DNA of 14,377 nt from an uncultured Desulfobacterales bacterium (GTDB taxonomy: Bacteria > Desulfobacterota > Desulfobacteria > Desulfobacterales > G020354645). This document shows, piece by piece, positions 6,804 to 12,515 of this stretch (positions are counted from its first letter, which is position 1; the number at the start of each line of letters is the position of its first letter). The notes beneath the pieces were generated by a model. It was not told the DNA's origin. It searched no databases and saw only the letters and a list, made by a program, of their open reading frames with translations. The stretch covers positions 1 through 14,377 of the forward strand of contig CAMYNZ010000043.1 of assembly GCA_947259865.1 (NCBI GenBank), in the 5' to 3' direction. A program made the position numbers and the translations under genes.

Positions 6804-6832
6804 TTGACTTTTTTCTTCGAATTGGCTTTATT
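6804..6832 (+). promoter_or_regulatory. Sigma70-type promoter for the lptD leader or a small RNA
   Basis: TTGACT (6804-6809, 5 of 6 consensus bases) and TTTATT (6827-6832, 4 of 6) are separated by an optimal 17 bp. Transcription would start near 6839, about 170 nt before the terminator at 7010-7040. Confidence 0.5.
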
Positions 6833-6838
6833 TTGCAA

Positions 6839-7040
6839 ATCTTAAGCAGGTTCAATAAGTTACATATGGGTAATTTAAAATCCAGGGGATTATCGGCTCA
6901 TTCCATTAAATTCCACCAACTCTTTCGGAGATGATCCAAAAATATTAATGTTGCACAAAACCCCCCAAGGAAAGCGTGACGGCCCTGTCTTCAGGCAGCA
7001 AAAACACAGGATCCTGCTAGTGTTAGCAGGATCTTTTTTT
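6839..7040 (+). ncRNA. Candidate structured leader (attenuator) of lptD or small RNA gene
   Basis: A promoter at 6804-6832 and a strong terminator at 7010-7040 bracket about 200 nt. AAGCAGGTTC at 6844-6853, near the predicted 5' end, can pair with the 5' arm of the terminator (7010-7019) at 8 of 10 positions, which would be an antiterminator. Other candidate helices are GGCTCAT/ATGATCC (6895-6901 with 6931-6937), CCAGGGG with CCCC then GG (6882-6888 with 6962-6971), and a CCTG/CAGG hairpin just upstream of the terminator. I found no match to riboswitch consensus sequences I know (cyclic-di-GMP, SAM, TPP, fluoride, preQ1, ZTP), nor to 4.5S RNA. Helices were found by eye, not by energy folding, so the call is tentative. 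Confidence 0.4.
7010..7040 (+). terminator. Strong Rho-independent terminator overlapping the lptD start region
   Basis: A perfect 10-bp stem, GATCCTGCTA (7010-7019) and TAGCAGGATC (7024-7033), with a GTGT loop is followed directly by seven T residues (7034-7040). The polarity is plus strand only. It lies inside the reading frame that continues into lptD. Possible lptD start codons are GTG in the hairpin loop (7020) and TTG just after the T-run (7047), so folding would also hide the AGGA ribosome-binding site at 7008-7011. Confidence 0.75.
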
Positions 7041-9266
7041 AATATTTTGAAAGTAACGGCCTGCAATTTCCTGGCACTATGCATATTTGCCGGTCCCGCC
7101 TCAGCGCAGCAAATATTGGAGAGTCTCTCTGAGTCTGACCCCGAACGGCCCTGGCAGATCGAGGCGGATGAGATAGATTACGACGACAAAGCACTGCAGT
7201 ACATTGTTAAAGGCAATGTCAATATAATCAAGGGGGACACCAAACTCTCCGCTGATTACGTTCGCTTTAATCGCCAGACCATGAAAGCATATGCGCAGGG
7301 CAATGTAAAGATGACGGCCGGAAATGATGTGCTGACCGGCAGCAGCATGGATATCGATCTTGAAACCCAGACCGGAACCATTGTCGATGGATACATCTTC
7401 CTGCAGGATAACAATTTTCACATCAGAGGCGGTCGGATTGAAAAGCTCGCTGAAGACAGCTACGCCGTTGAAGATGCCGCCATCACAACCTGTGATGGAG
7501 ATAGCCCCGCCTGGCTCATCACCGGAAAGCATCTCAAAGTTACCATTGAGGGCTACGGCGTTATCAAACACGCTGCCCTCAGGGCCAAAAACATTCCCGT
7601 TCTCTACACACCCTATCTGATCTTTCCGGCCAAGCTGAATCGCCAGACGGGACTTCTGCCGCCGGAGTTCGGGACCTCTGACAGGCTGGGTTTTTTCTGG
7701 ATTCAACCATTTTTCTGGGCCATCAATGAAAGCGCCGATGCCACCTTTTATGAACATTACATGGGTGACCGGGGACACAAACTCGGACTGGAATACCGCT
7801 ACATGCTGAGCCGGATCTCAAAAGGCACTTTGATGTATGATTACCTGGACGACCGCAAGGTTGACGATGGTACCGGAGACACGAGCAAAAAGTACGGGTT
7901 TGGCGATGACACTGTTTTACGACCGAATGACGATCGTTACTGGTTCAGGATGAGTCATCATCAGGAATTACCGGGTGATTTTTATGCAAAAGTCAGCCTG
8001 GATATTGTCAGCGATCAGGACTATTTGAAGGAATTCAAATACGGCATGACCGGATTTTTTGATACGGAAAAATACTTTAACAAAAATTTCAACCGTGTGT
8101 TCGATGACTATGCCGACCCTGTGCGCGTGAACAAAATCAGTGTAAACCGAAACTGGGATAGCTACGGTTTTAATCTGGAGGCTCTGTGGTTTGATAATGT
8201 TATCAATCGGCGCTTCAGCGATACGGATTCGACCCTGCAACAATTGCCGTTTATAGGTTTTGATGCATCTAAACAGAGGATCATGGCCTCACCCTTTTAT
8301 TTTGATCTCGATTCGGAGTACACTTATTTTTACAGAGAAGACGGCGATAAAAGCCACCGGGCTGATATCCATACCCGGGTGTATTTCCCCTATCAGTTCA
8401 AAGATTACTTTGTTTTGGAGCCTTCCATCGGCCTGAGAGAAACAATCTGGTACGTTGATCCTGAAATCGAAACGGTCGATGACGATGATCGCTTCAATCG
8501 CCAAATCTATGATATAAAAGTGGATCTTACATCTGAAATATATAAAGTCTTTAACGTAAATATAGCCGATATCGATCGAATTAAGCATAGCATATTGCCG
8601 GAGATCAGCTATGATTATATTCCCGATCAAGACCAAAAGGATCTTCCGCAATTCGATGCGCTTGCCCGCATCGATGAGCAAAGCCTGCTTACCTATTCTA
8701 TCACCAACTTTGTGACCTGGCGATCGACCAAAAAACAAATTGGCACTGATGACGCCACAAGTTATGACTACCGGCAGTTTGGTCGGCTGAAATTTGAGCA
8801 GGCCTATGATATCAATGAAGCCAGAGATGACATGGCGGATGGCATCCCGAACAACAAGAGCCGGCCGTTTTCACCCATTCGGGGTGAACTGGATCTGAGC
8901 CTGGGTCGGTATCTGACGGTTGATGCCGATGCGCAGTGGGATATTTATGATGACACCTTTACCACCACTAATGCTGCGGTAACTGTCACTGATAAAAGCG
9001 GCGACAGTCTTTCGACCGAATATAGATTTACCGAAAAGGATACCGAATCCGTTAGTTTCAATATCCGCCTGAAAGTGTCAGACAAATTTACCAGCTTCGC
9101 CGAATACGAGAGAAATATTTTTGACGACCAGCGCATCGACACCATTTTGGGAATACTGTATGAAACGCAATGCTGGTCTTTAGAACTGCGCTATATTGAT
9201 GAACCTGAGGATAGGAAGTATCAATTTTCGATAAATCTCCTGGGAATTGGCGAGTTAGGGACCTAA
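7020..9266 (+). CDS. lptD: LPS-assembly protein LptD (OstA/Imp)
   Basis: LptD is the outer-membrane barrel that, with LptE, inserts lipopolysaccharide into the outer leaflet. From the GTG at 7020 the protein has 748 residues: a signal peptide ending in PASA (cleavage after 29), an OstA/LptA-like periplasmic domain (about 45-160) including ITTCDGDSPAW with C158, the signature PVLYTPYLIFPAKLNRQTG at 193-211, then a long beta-rich barrel rich in aromatic and acidic residues, and a C-terminal CWSLELRY strand. The start is uncertain. ATG at 6948 gives 772 residues with no Shine-Dalgarno site at normal distance; GTG at 7020 has AGGA 8 nt upstream; TTG at 7047 gives the neatest signal peptide (20 residues from MKVTAC). 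An attenuator-like terminator overlaps this region. It implies an LPS-bearing Gram-negative organism. Confidence 0.93.
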   Translation: MLAGSFFNILKVTACNFLALCIFAGPASAQQILESLSESDPERPWQIEADEIDYDDKALQYIVKGNVNIIKGDTKLSADYVRFNRQTMKAYAQGNVKMTAGNDVLTGSSMDIDLETQTGTIVDGYIFLQDNNFHIRGGRIEKLAEDSYAVEDAAITTCDGDSPAWLITGKHLKVTIEGYGVIKHAALRAKNIPVLYTPYLIFPAKLNRQTGLLPPEFGTSDRLGFFWIQPFFWAINESADATFYEHYMGDRGHKLGLEYRYMLSRISKGTLMYDYLDDRKVDDGTGDTSKKYGFGDDTVLRPNDDRYWFRMSHHQELPGDFYAKVSLDIVSDQDYLKEFKYGMTGFFDTEKYFNKNFNRVFDDYADPVRVNKISVNRNWDSYGFNLEALWFDNVINRRFSDTDSTLQQLPFIGFDASKQRIMASPFYFDLDSEYTYFYREDGDKSHRADIHTRVYFPYQFKDYFVLEPSIGLRETIWYVDPEIETVDDDDRFNRQIYDIKVDLTSEIYKVFNVNIADIDRIKHSILPEISYDYIPDQDQKDLPQFDALARIDEQSLLTYSITNFVTWRSTKKQIGTDDATSYDYRQFGRLKFEQAYDINEARDDMADGIPNNKSRPFSPIRGELDLSLGRYLTVDADAQWDIYDDTFTTTNAAVTVTDKSGDSLSTEYRFTEKDTESVSFNIRLKVSDKFTSFAEYERNIFDDQRIDTILGILYETQCWSLELRYIDEPEDRKYQFSINLLGIGELGT

Positions 9267-9342
9267 TCCGGGCGATTTTGTCTAAACCGCCGCTAATAGT
9301 TCATAATTTTTATTGTTTGTAGTAATTTTAAGACATTTAAGA

Positions 9343-9397
9343 TATAGTAACCTACGAAATTTCAAGAGTATTTACACCGGGAGTGCCGCTGGCATTC
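9343..9397 (+). promoter_or_regulatory. Leader of the NusG-paralogue gene with compact hairpin
   Basis: A -10-like TATAGT (9343-9348) lacks a good -35. Downstream, GAGTGCC (9381-9387) and GGCATTC (9391-9397) form a 7-bp stem, one pair being G-U, around a 3-nt GCT loop, 34 nt before the start codon. Nothing follows that would make it a terminator. RNA hairpins in leaders are known recruitment sites for the LoaP branch of NusG paralogues. Confidence 0.4.
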
Positions 9398-9431
9398 GCA
9401 AGACAAATTTGGATATATCGAAAACACAGCG

Positions 9432-9959
9432 ATGACCAATAATACCCTAACCTATTCCTGGTATGTACTGCATACCAAAAGCAGGTTCGAGAACGTCGTC
9501 CACGACGGTCTCTACAAAAAATCCCTGGAGGTATTTCTGCCTAAAATCAAGGTGCCCAGCAGACGCCGTGACCGAAAATTATTGATCAAAGTACCCCTAT
9601 TTCCAGGGTATTTATTTGTGAAAACGGATCTTAATCCTTATCAACATCTTGAAATTGTTAAAACTGCCGGAGCTGTGCGACTGATTGGCAACCATGAGGG
9701 GCCGATACCGGTTTCCGAATCGACGGTGGAATCCTTACAGATAATGGTGGCCACTGATCAACCGGTAACAACCGGAACCCGTCTAAAAAAGGGTGACCGG
9801 GTTATGGTGGTGGCCGGTCCTTTCGCCGGTGTGACCGGAACCTTTGTGCGCTATAGGGGAAAGCACCGTGTGGTCGTCAATATTGAGGCGCTGGATCAGT
9901 ATGCCGGCGTGGACGTTGATGAAAATGATATTGAACGACTACCCCAGATATTAACATAA
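9432..9959 (+). CDS. NusG paralogue, UpxY/LoaP/RfaH-like transcription antiterminator
   Basis: 175 residues with an NGN domain (about 8-107) that starts SWYVLHTKSRFENVV and contains VPLFPGYLFVK at 54-64, then a KOW domain (about 119-155) with KKGDRVMVVAGPFAGVTG. Housekeeping NusG would normally lie in the secE-nusG-rplKAJL cluster; the RRRDRK loop and short NGN domain resemble the specialised paralogues that ride on RNA polymerase and suppress termination in selected operons, often polysaccharide ones. No polysaccharide cluster is visible here. It follows lptD after 165 nt and precedes an IHF-type gene, and has no Shine-Dalgarno site before ATG 9432. The target operon cannot be told from this window. 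Confidence 0.88.
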   Translation: MTNNTLTYSWYVLHTKSRFENVVHDGLYKKSLEVFLPKIKVPSRRRDRKLLIKVPLFPGYLFVKTDLNPYQHLEIVKTAGAVRLIGNHEGPIPVSESTVESLQIMVATDQPVTTGTRLKKGDRVMVVAGPFAGVTGTFVRYRGKHRVVVNIEALDQYAGVDVDENDIERLPQILT

Positions 9960-9961
9960 CT

Positions 9962-9993
9962 ACTTGACTTTTTATCAAGTTTTGTTTTATAAG
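9962..9993 (+). promoter_or_regulatory. Promoter of the IHF-holB genes with overlapping palindrome
   Basis: TTGACT (9964-9969) and TATAAG (9988-9993, 5 of 6 consensus bases) are 18 bp apart. A palindrome, ACTTGA (9962-9967) with TCAAGT (9975-9980), covers the -35 element and could be an operator. As RNA it is a weak stem followed by a TTTTGTTTT tract, so it may also end the upstream transcript. Confidence 0.55.
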
Positions 9994-10039
9994 ATAAATA
10001 AATTAGTAACATCCATCTGATGGTTGAGAAGGAGGATGT

Positions 10040-10315
10040 ATGAATAAGCTTGAGCTTATTTCCTCATTGAAAAGGGAAGCGAACATATCGAAAGCAGAAT
10101 CAGCGAAAATCATACAATTATTTTTCGGCTACATGTCAGATGCCTTGGCCCGGGGCGAGCGTGTCGAAATCCGCGGCTTGTGCAGTTTTTATGTCAAAGA
10201 ATATAAAAGCTACACGGGCAGGAATCCAAAAACCGGGGAAAAGGTTGTCATCAGGCCTAAAAAACTCCCTTTCTTTAAAACAGGAAAAGAATTAAGAGAG
10301 CGGGTAGATTATTAA
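10040..10315 (+). CDS. ihfB: IHF/HU-family DNA-bending protein (IHF beta-like)
   Basis: 91 residues, the full family length. The dimerisation helices occupy about 1-38. A beta-arm region follows with RVEIRGLCSF (41-50, the usual GFGSF being GLCSF) and the GRNPKTGE arm tip at 60-67, whose proline (P63) intercalates into DNA. The C-terminal FKTGKELRERV is standard. The RVEIRG and GRNPKTGE wording is closest to IHF beta, but some bacteria use such proteins as homodimers, so HU-type function is possible. A perfect AAGGAGG Shine-Dalgarno site (10029-10035) lies 4 nt before the ATG, suggesting high expression. A good promoter lies at 9962-9993. holB starts 4 nt after the stop, so the two are probably cotranscribed and translationally coupled. 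Confidence 0.92.
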   Translation: MNKLELISSLKREANISKAESAKIIQLFFGYMSDALARGERVEIRGLCSFYVKEYKSYTGRNPKTGEKVVIRPKKLPFFKTGKELRERVDY

Positions 10316-10319
10316 TTTT

Positions 10320-11381
10320 GTGCCTGGGTTTGAGTCAATTGTAGATCAAGATCGGCCAAAAAAAATTTTAACCACCTTCCTGGAAAAAGGCACAATTCCC
10401 CATGCCCTTTTGTTTGCAGGAATTGAAGGGGTAGGCAAACAAGCTGCGGCCATGGCGTTTGCCATGGCATGCAATTGTATGGCCAATGATCCAGGGCGTT
10501 TTGAGCAAGACAACGCGGATTCTTCTAATAGAAACGGGTATCGCTCTTCAATCGAACCGTGCGGTAACTGTCGCCCTTGCCGGAAAATTAAATCGGGGAA
10601 CCACCCTGATATTATTCATATAAAACCCTCCGGCCAATATATTCGAATCGCTCAAATTCGCACCCTCATCGACACCCTGGCCTTGAAACCTTATGAGGCA
10701 AAACGGCGGGTGGTCATCATTTCAAAGGCCCAAAGCATGAATCCGGCGGCCGGAAATGCGCTCCTTAAAATGCTGGAGGAACCGCCTGACCGGACCCATC
10801 TGATTCTTATCGCCGAACAAACGGCCGATCTCCTCCCCACAATCGTGTCACGCTGCCAGCATATCCGGTTTAACCCGATTTCCCGGAACAAACTTGCGGC
10901 TTTGCTGGAAGCCCAGGATGGTGTTGATGAGAAGAAAGCCTTACTCATTGCGGGTATGGCAAACGGCAGCCTCACCCAGGCACAAACCATGCATCGAACA
11001 GACTGGATTCAATGGAGGAATTGGCTTATTCAGGCCAGCGGCCTGGACCAGCCGGCATCGCTATTATCGAGACCTGCCGGATTATTGCTGGCATTTGCCG
11101 AGCAGTTATCCGGCAATAAGGCCTCACTTTTTGACGCTCTGGAGGTAATGAAATCCTGGCTGCGGGATCTGATAGTCAGTCAATACAGACCTGATAATGT
11201 GATCAACGCTGATCTGACGGAATCTATTCAAAAAACATCCAAAAATTGCTCGCTAAATTCATTATTAAACAAAATAAGCATCATTCAGACGGCACAGAGA
11301 AACCTTGACGCCAACGCTAATGTCAGGCTTACAATAGAGCTAATGATGATGCGGCTGGCAAGAGATCAGGGTGCAGGATAA
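10320..11381 (+). CDS. holB: DNA polymerase III delta' subunit (clamp loader)
   Basis: 353 residues. Delta' is a fixed AAA+ subunit of the clamp loader that opens and loads the beta sliding clamp. Visible features are the P-loop-like GIEGVGKQ at 34-41, where the usual final S/T is Q (delta' generally does not hydrolyse ATP); zinc-module cysteines at 51 or 53 and 81, 84, 87 in CGNCRPC; MNPAAGNALLKMLEEPP at 140-156; and the sensor SRC motif at 177-179. The GTG start at 10320 is only 4 nt after the IHF-type gene and has no strong Shine-Dalgarno site of its own, consistent with translational coupling. The C-terminal third (about 215-353) is the less conserved collar region. Pairing with a nucleoid protein and, further on, ricT and metG recalls the tmk-holB-ricT-metG type of housekeeping neighbourhood. 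Confidence 0.93.
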   Translation: MPGFESIVDQDRPKKILTTFLEKGTIPHALLFAGIEGVGKQAAAMAFAMACNCMANDPGRFEQDNADSSNRNGYRSSIEPCGNCRPCRKIKSGNHPDIIHIKPSGQYIRIAQIRTLIDTLALKPYEAKRRVVIISKAQSMNPAAGNALLKMLEEPPDRTHLILIAEQTADLLPTIVSRCQHIRFNPISRNKLAALLEAQDGVDEKKALLIAGMANGSLTQAQTMHRTDWIQWRNWLIQASGLDQPASLLSRPAGLLLAFAEQLSGNKASLFDALEVMKSWLRDLIVSQYRPDNVINADLTESIQKTSKNCSLNSLLNKISIIQTAQRNLDANANVRLTIELMMMRLARDQGAG

Positions 11382-11466
11382 TCGACACAGGTTAGGGGCT
11401 TGACCCCGGTTGAAATATTGGAAGACTGGGTTACGGGATGCGGTGACTTACTAGGTTGCGTGTTCC

Positions 11467-11535
11467 GAGTTGCGCGTTGCGCGTTATAATTGGAATTCCC
11501 TCCTTTTTTATCTCGAAACCCGTAAGGCGTAACTT
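11467..11535. repeat. Long imperfect hairpin built from a GTTGCGCG-type word
   Basis: The left arm (11467-11485) repeats a GTTGCGCG word. The right arm (11517-11535) complements it at 14 of 19 positions, and three of the five mismatches become G-U pairs in RNA, giving 17 of 19 paired. The spacer is 31 nt. More copies of the word lie just left (11455-11466), outside the paired arm. Confidence 0.5.
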
Positions 11536-11575
11536 GTTGCTTTTTTCTCATCATTGCACTAATCCACTATTTTTA

Positions 11576-11607
11576 CCCCGTGAAACTTTTTCTGCGTTTC
11601 ACCGGGG
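11576..11607. other. Strong stem-loop in the ricT upstream region
   Basis: CCCCG plus TGAAAC (11576-11586) pairs with GTTTCA, a bulged C, and CGGGG (11596-11607), giving 11 base pairs with a single bulge and a 9-nt pyrimidine-rich loop. No U-run follows on either strand, so it is not a standard terminator. It could be a repeat-family member, a leader structure for ricT-metG, or a processing site. Confidence 0.45.
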
Positions 11608-11703
11608 CCATGATTGCGGCAAAAAACGAAACTTAAAAAAATATAACATATTTTCAATACGTTGTAGAAATTTAGCAACGTTTAATCATTTAGGATTGAA
11701 AAA

Positions 11704-12507
11704 ATGGCAAAAGTTGTTGGCGTAAGATTCAAAGCCGCCGGCAAGGTTTATGATTTTGACAGCGGCGCTTTCGTACTAAACATTGGAGATCACGTAATTG
11801 TGCATACCGAGCAAGGACTCGGTTTTGGAACAGTGGTAGTCCCTCCGGTTCCCCATGACAAAAGGCCATCCAAAAAACCGCTGAAAAAAGTGTATCGTCT
11901 TGCAGGTGAAAAAGATTTTGTTCAGATCAAAAAGAATCGTGAAGACGAAAAAAAAGCCCATAGCTATTGTCAGGAATGTATAGAACAGCTGGATCTTAAA
12001 ATGAACTTATTCTCCGTTGAAAAATCCTTCGATTCGAGTAAAATTACATTTTTTTTCACATCGGAGGGCCGGGTCGATTTCAGACAGCTTGTAAAAATGC
12101 TGGTAAAAAAACTCGGTACCCGGGTTGAGATGCGCCAGGTCGGTATTCGTCATCAGGCCAAGATGTGCGGTGGCTTAGGTCGATGCGGTCGCATCACTTG
12201 CTGCTCGTCTTATCTGGAAAAATTCGGGCCGGTATCAATCCGCATGGCCAAGGAACAAAGCCTTTCCCTGAATCCCACCAAGATTTCCGGACAGTGTGGC
12301 CGTCTGATGTGTTGTCTGACCTACGAATACGAGACTTATATGGATCTTAAAAAGAGCTTTCCCAAAATAGGTAAAAAAGTAACGACCCCCGGCGGAATTG
12401 GGAAAGTTGTCCGCCATAACATCATCGGCAGCTGCGTAACCGTTCGGCTGGATGGCGGGACGGAACTGGAAGCAAAGTTAGCAGAAATTTCAGAAAAGAA
12501 GGATTAG
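11704..12507 (+). CDS. ricT: PSP1-domain protein RicT (YaaT-like)
   Basis: 267 residues, the usual size. In Bacillus, RicT joins RicA and RicF in an iron-sulfur complex that stimulates RNase Y processing and phosphorelay signalling; in Gram-negatives its role is little known. The N-terminal part is a beta-rich region with GDHVIVHTEQGLGFGTV (28-44). The PSP1 core (about 61-147) ends in KKLGTRVEMRQVG. The cysteine-rich part follows: C155, C161, C166, C167, C198, C203 and C204, including GRCGRITCC and GQCGRLMCC, which fits Fe-S binding. The C-terminal segment (about 222-255) looks KOW-like. An AGGA ribosome-binding site lies upstream of ATG 11704. metG begins 8 nt after the stop, so the two genes are almost certainly one transcription unit. 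Confidence 0.93.
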   Translation: MAKVVGVRFKAAGKVYDFDSGAFVLNIGDHVIVHTEQGLGFGTVVVPPVPHDKRPSKKPLKKVYRLAGEKDFVQIKKNREDEKKAHSYCQECIEQLDLKMNLFSVEKSFDSSKITFFFTSEGRVDFRQLVKMLVKKLGTRVEMRQVGIRHQAKMCGGLGRCGRITCCSSYLEKFGPVSIRMAKEQSLSLNPTKISGQCGRLMCCLTYEYETYMDLKKSFPKIGKKVTTPGGIGKVVRHNIIGSCVTVRLDGGTELEAKLAEISEKKD

Positions 12508-12515
12508 GAAATATT

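Larger units (their letters stand above)
11382..11703. other. 322-bp structured gap between holB and ricT
   Basis: No gene is convincing; an open frame at 11456-11725 runs through repeats and into ricT in a different frame. From left to right it holds a GGGG/CCCC mini-hairpin near 11395-11407, a GTTGCGCG-word hairpin (11467-11535), a GC-clamped hairpin (11576-11607), AT-rich sequence, and a small hairpin ACGTTG/CAACGT (11659-11664 with 11676-11681) just before the ricT ribosome-binding site. Confidence 0.55.

Noticed and set aside
6839..7040. Known riboswitch or standard RNA (cyclic-di-GMP, fluoride, SAM, 6S, 4.5S) before lptD
   Set aside because: None of the conserved core sequences I know for these classes is present on either strand, so it is reported only as an unnamed candidate.
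7101..7778. 225-codon minus-strand open frame opposite lptD
   Set aside because: It is a shadow of the well-supported LptD frame; its translation shows no domain I recognise. The 8289-8738 minus frame is rejected for the same reason.
9374..9400. Sigma54 promoter-like GG and GC elements upstream of the NusG paralogue
   Set aside because: No GG and GC dinucleotide pair has the required 10-nt spacing; the sequence is better explained as a hairpin.
11456..11725. 89-codon open frame upstream of ricT
   Set aside because: It covers word repeats and hairpins, overlaps the ricT start in another frame, and has no protein-like features.
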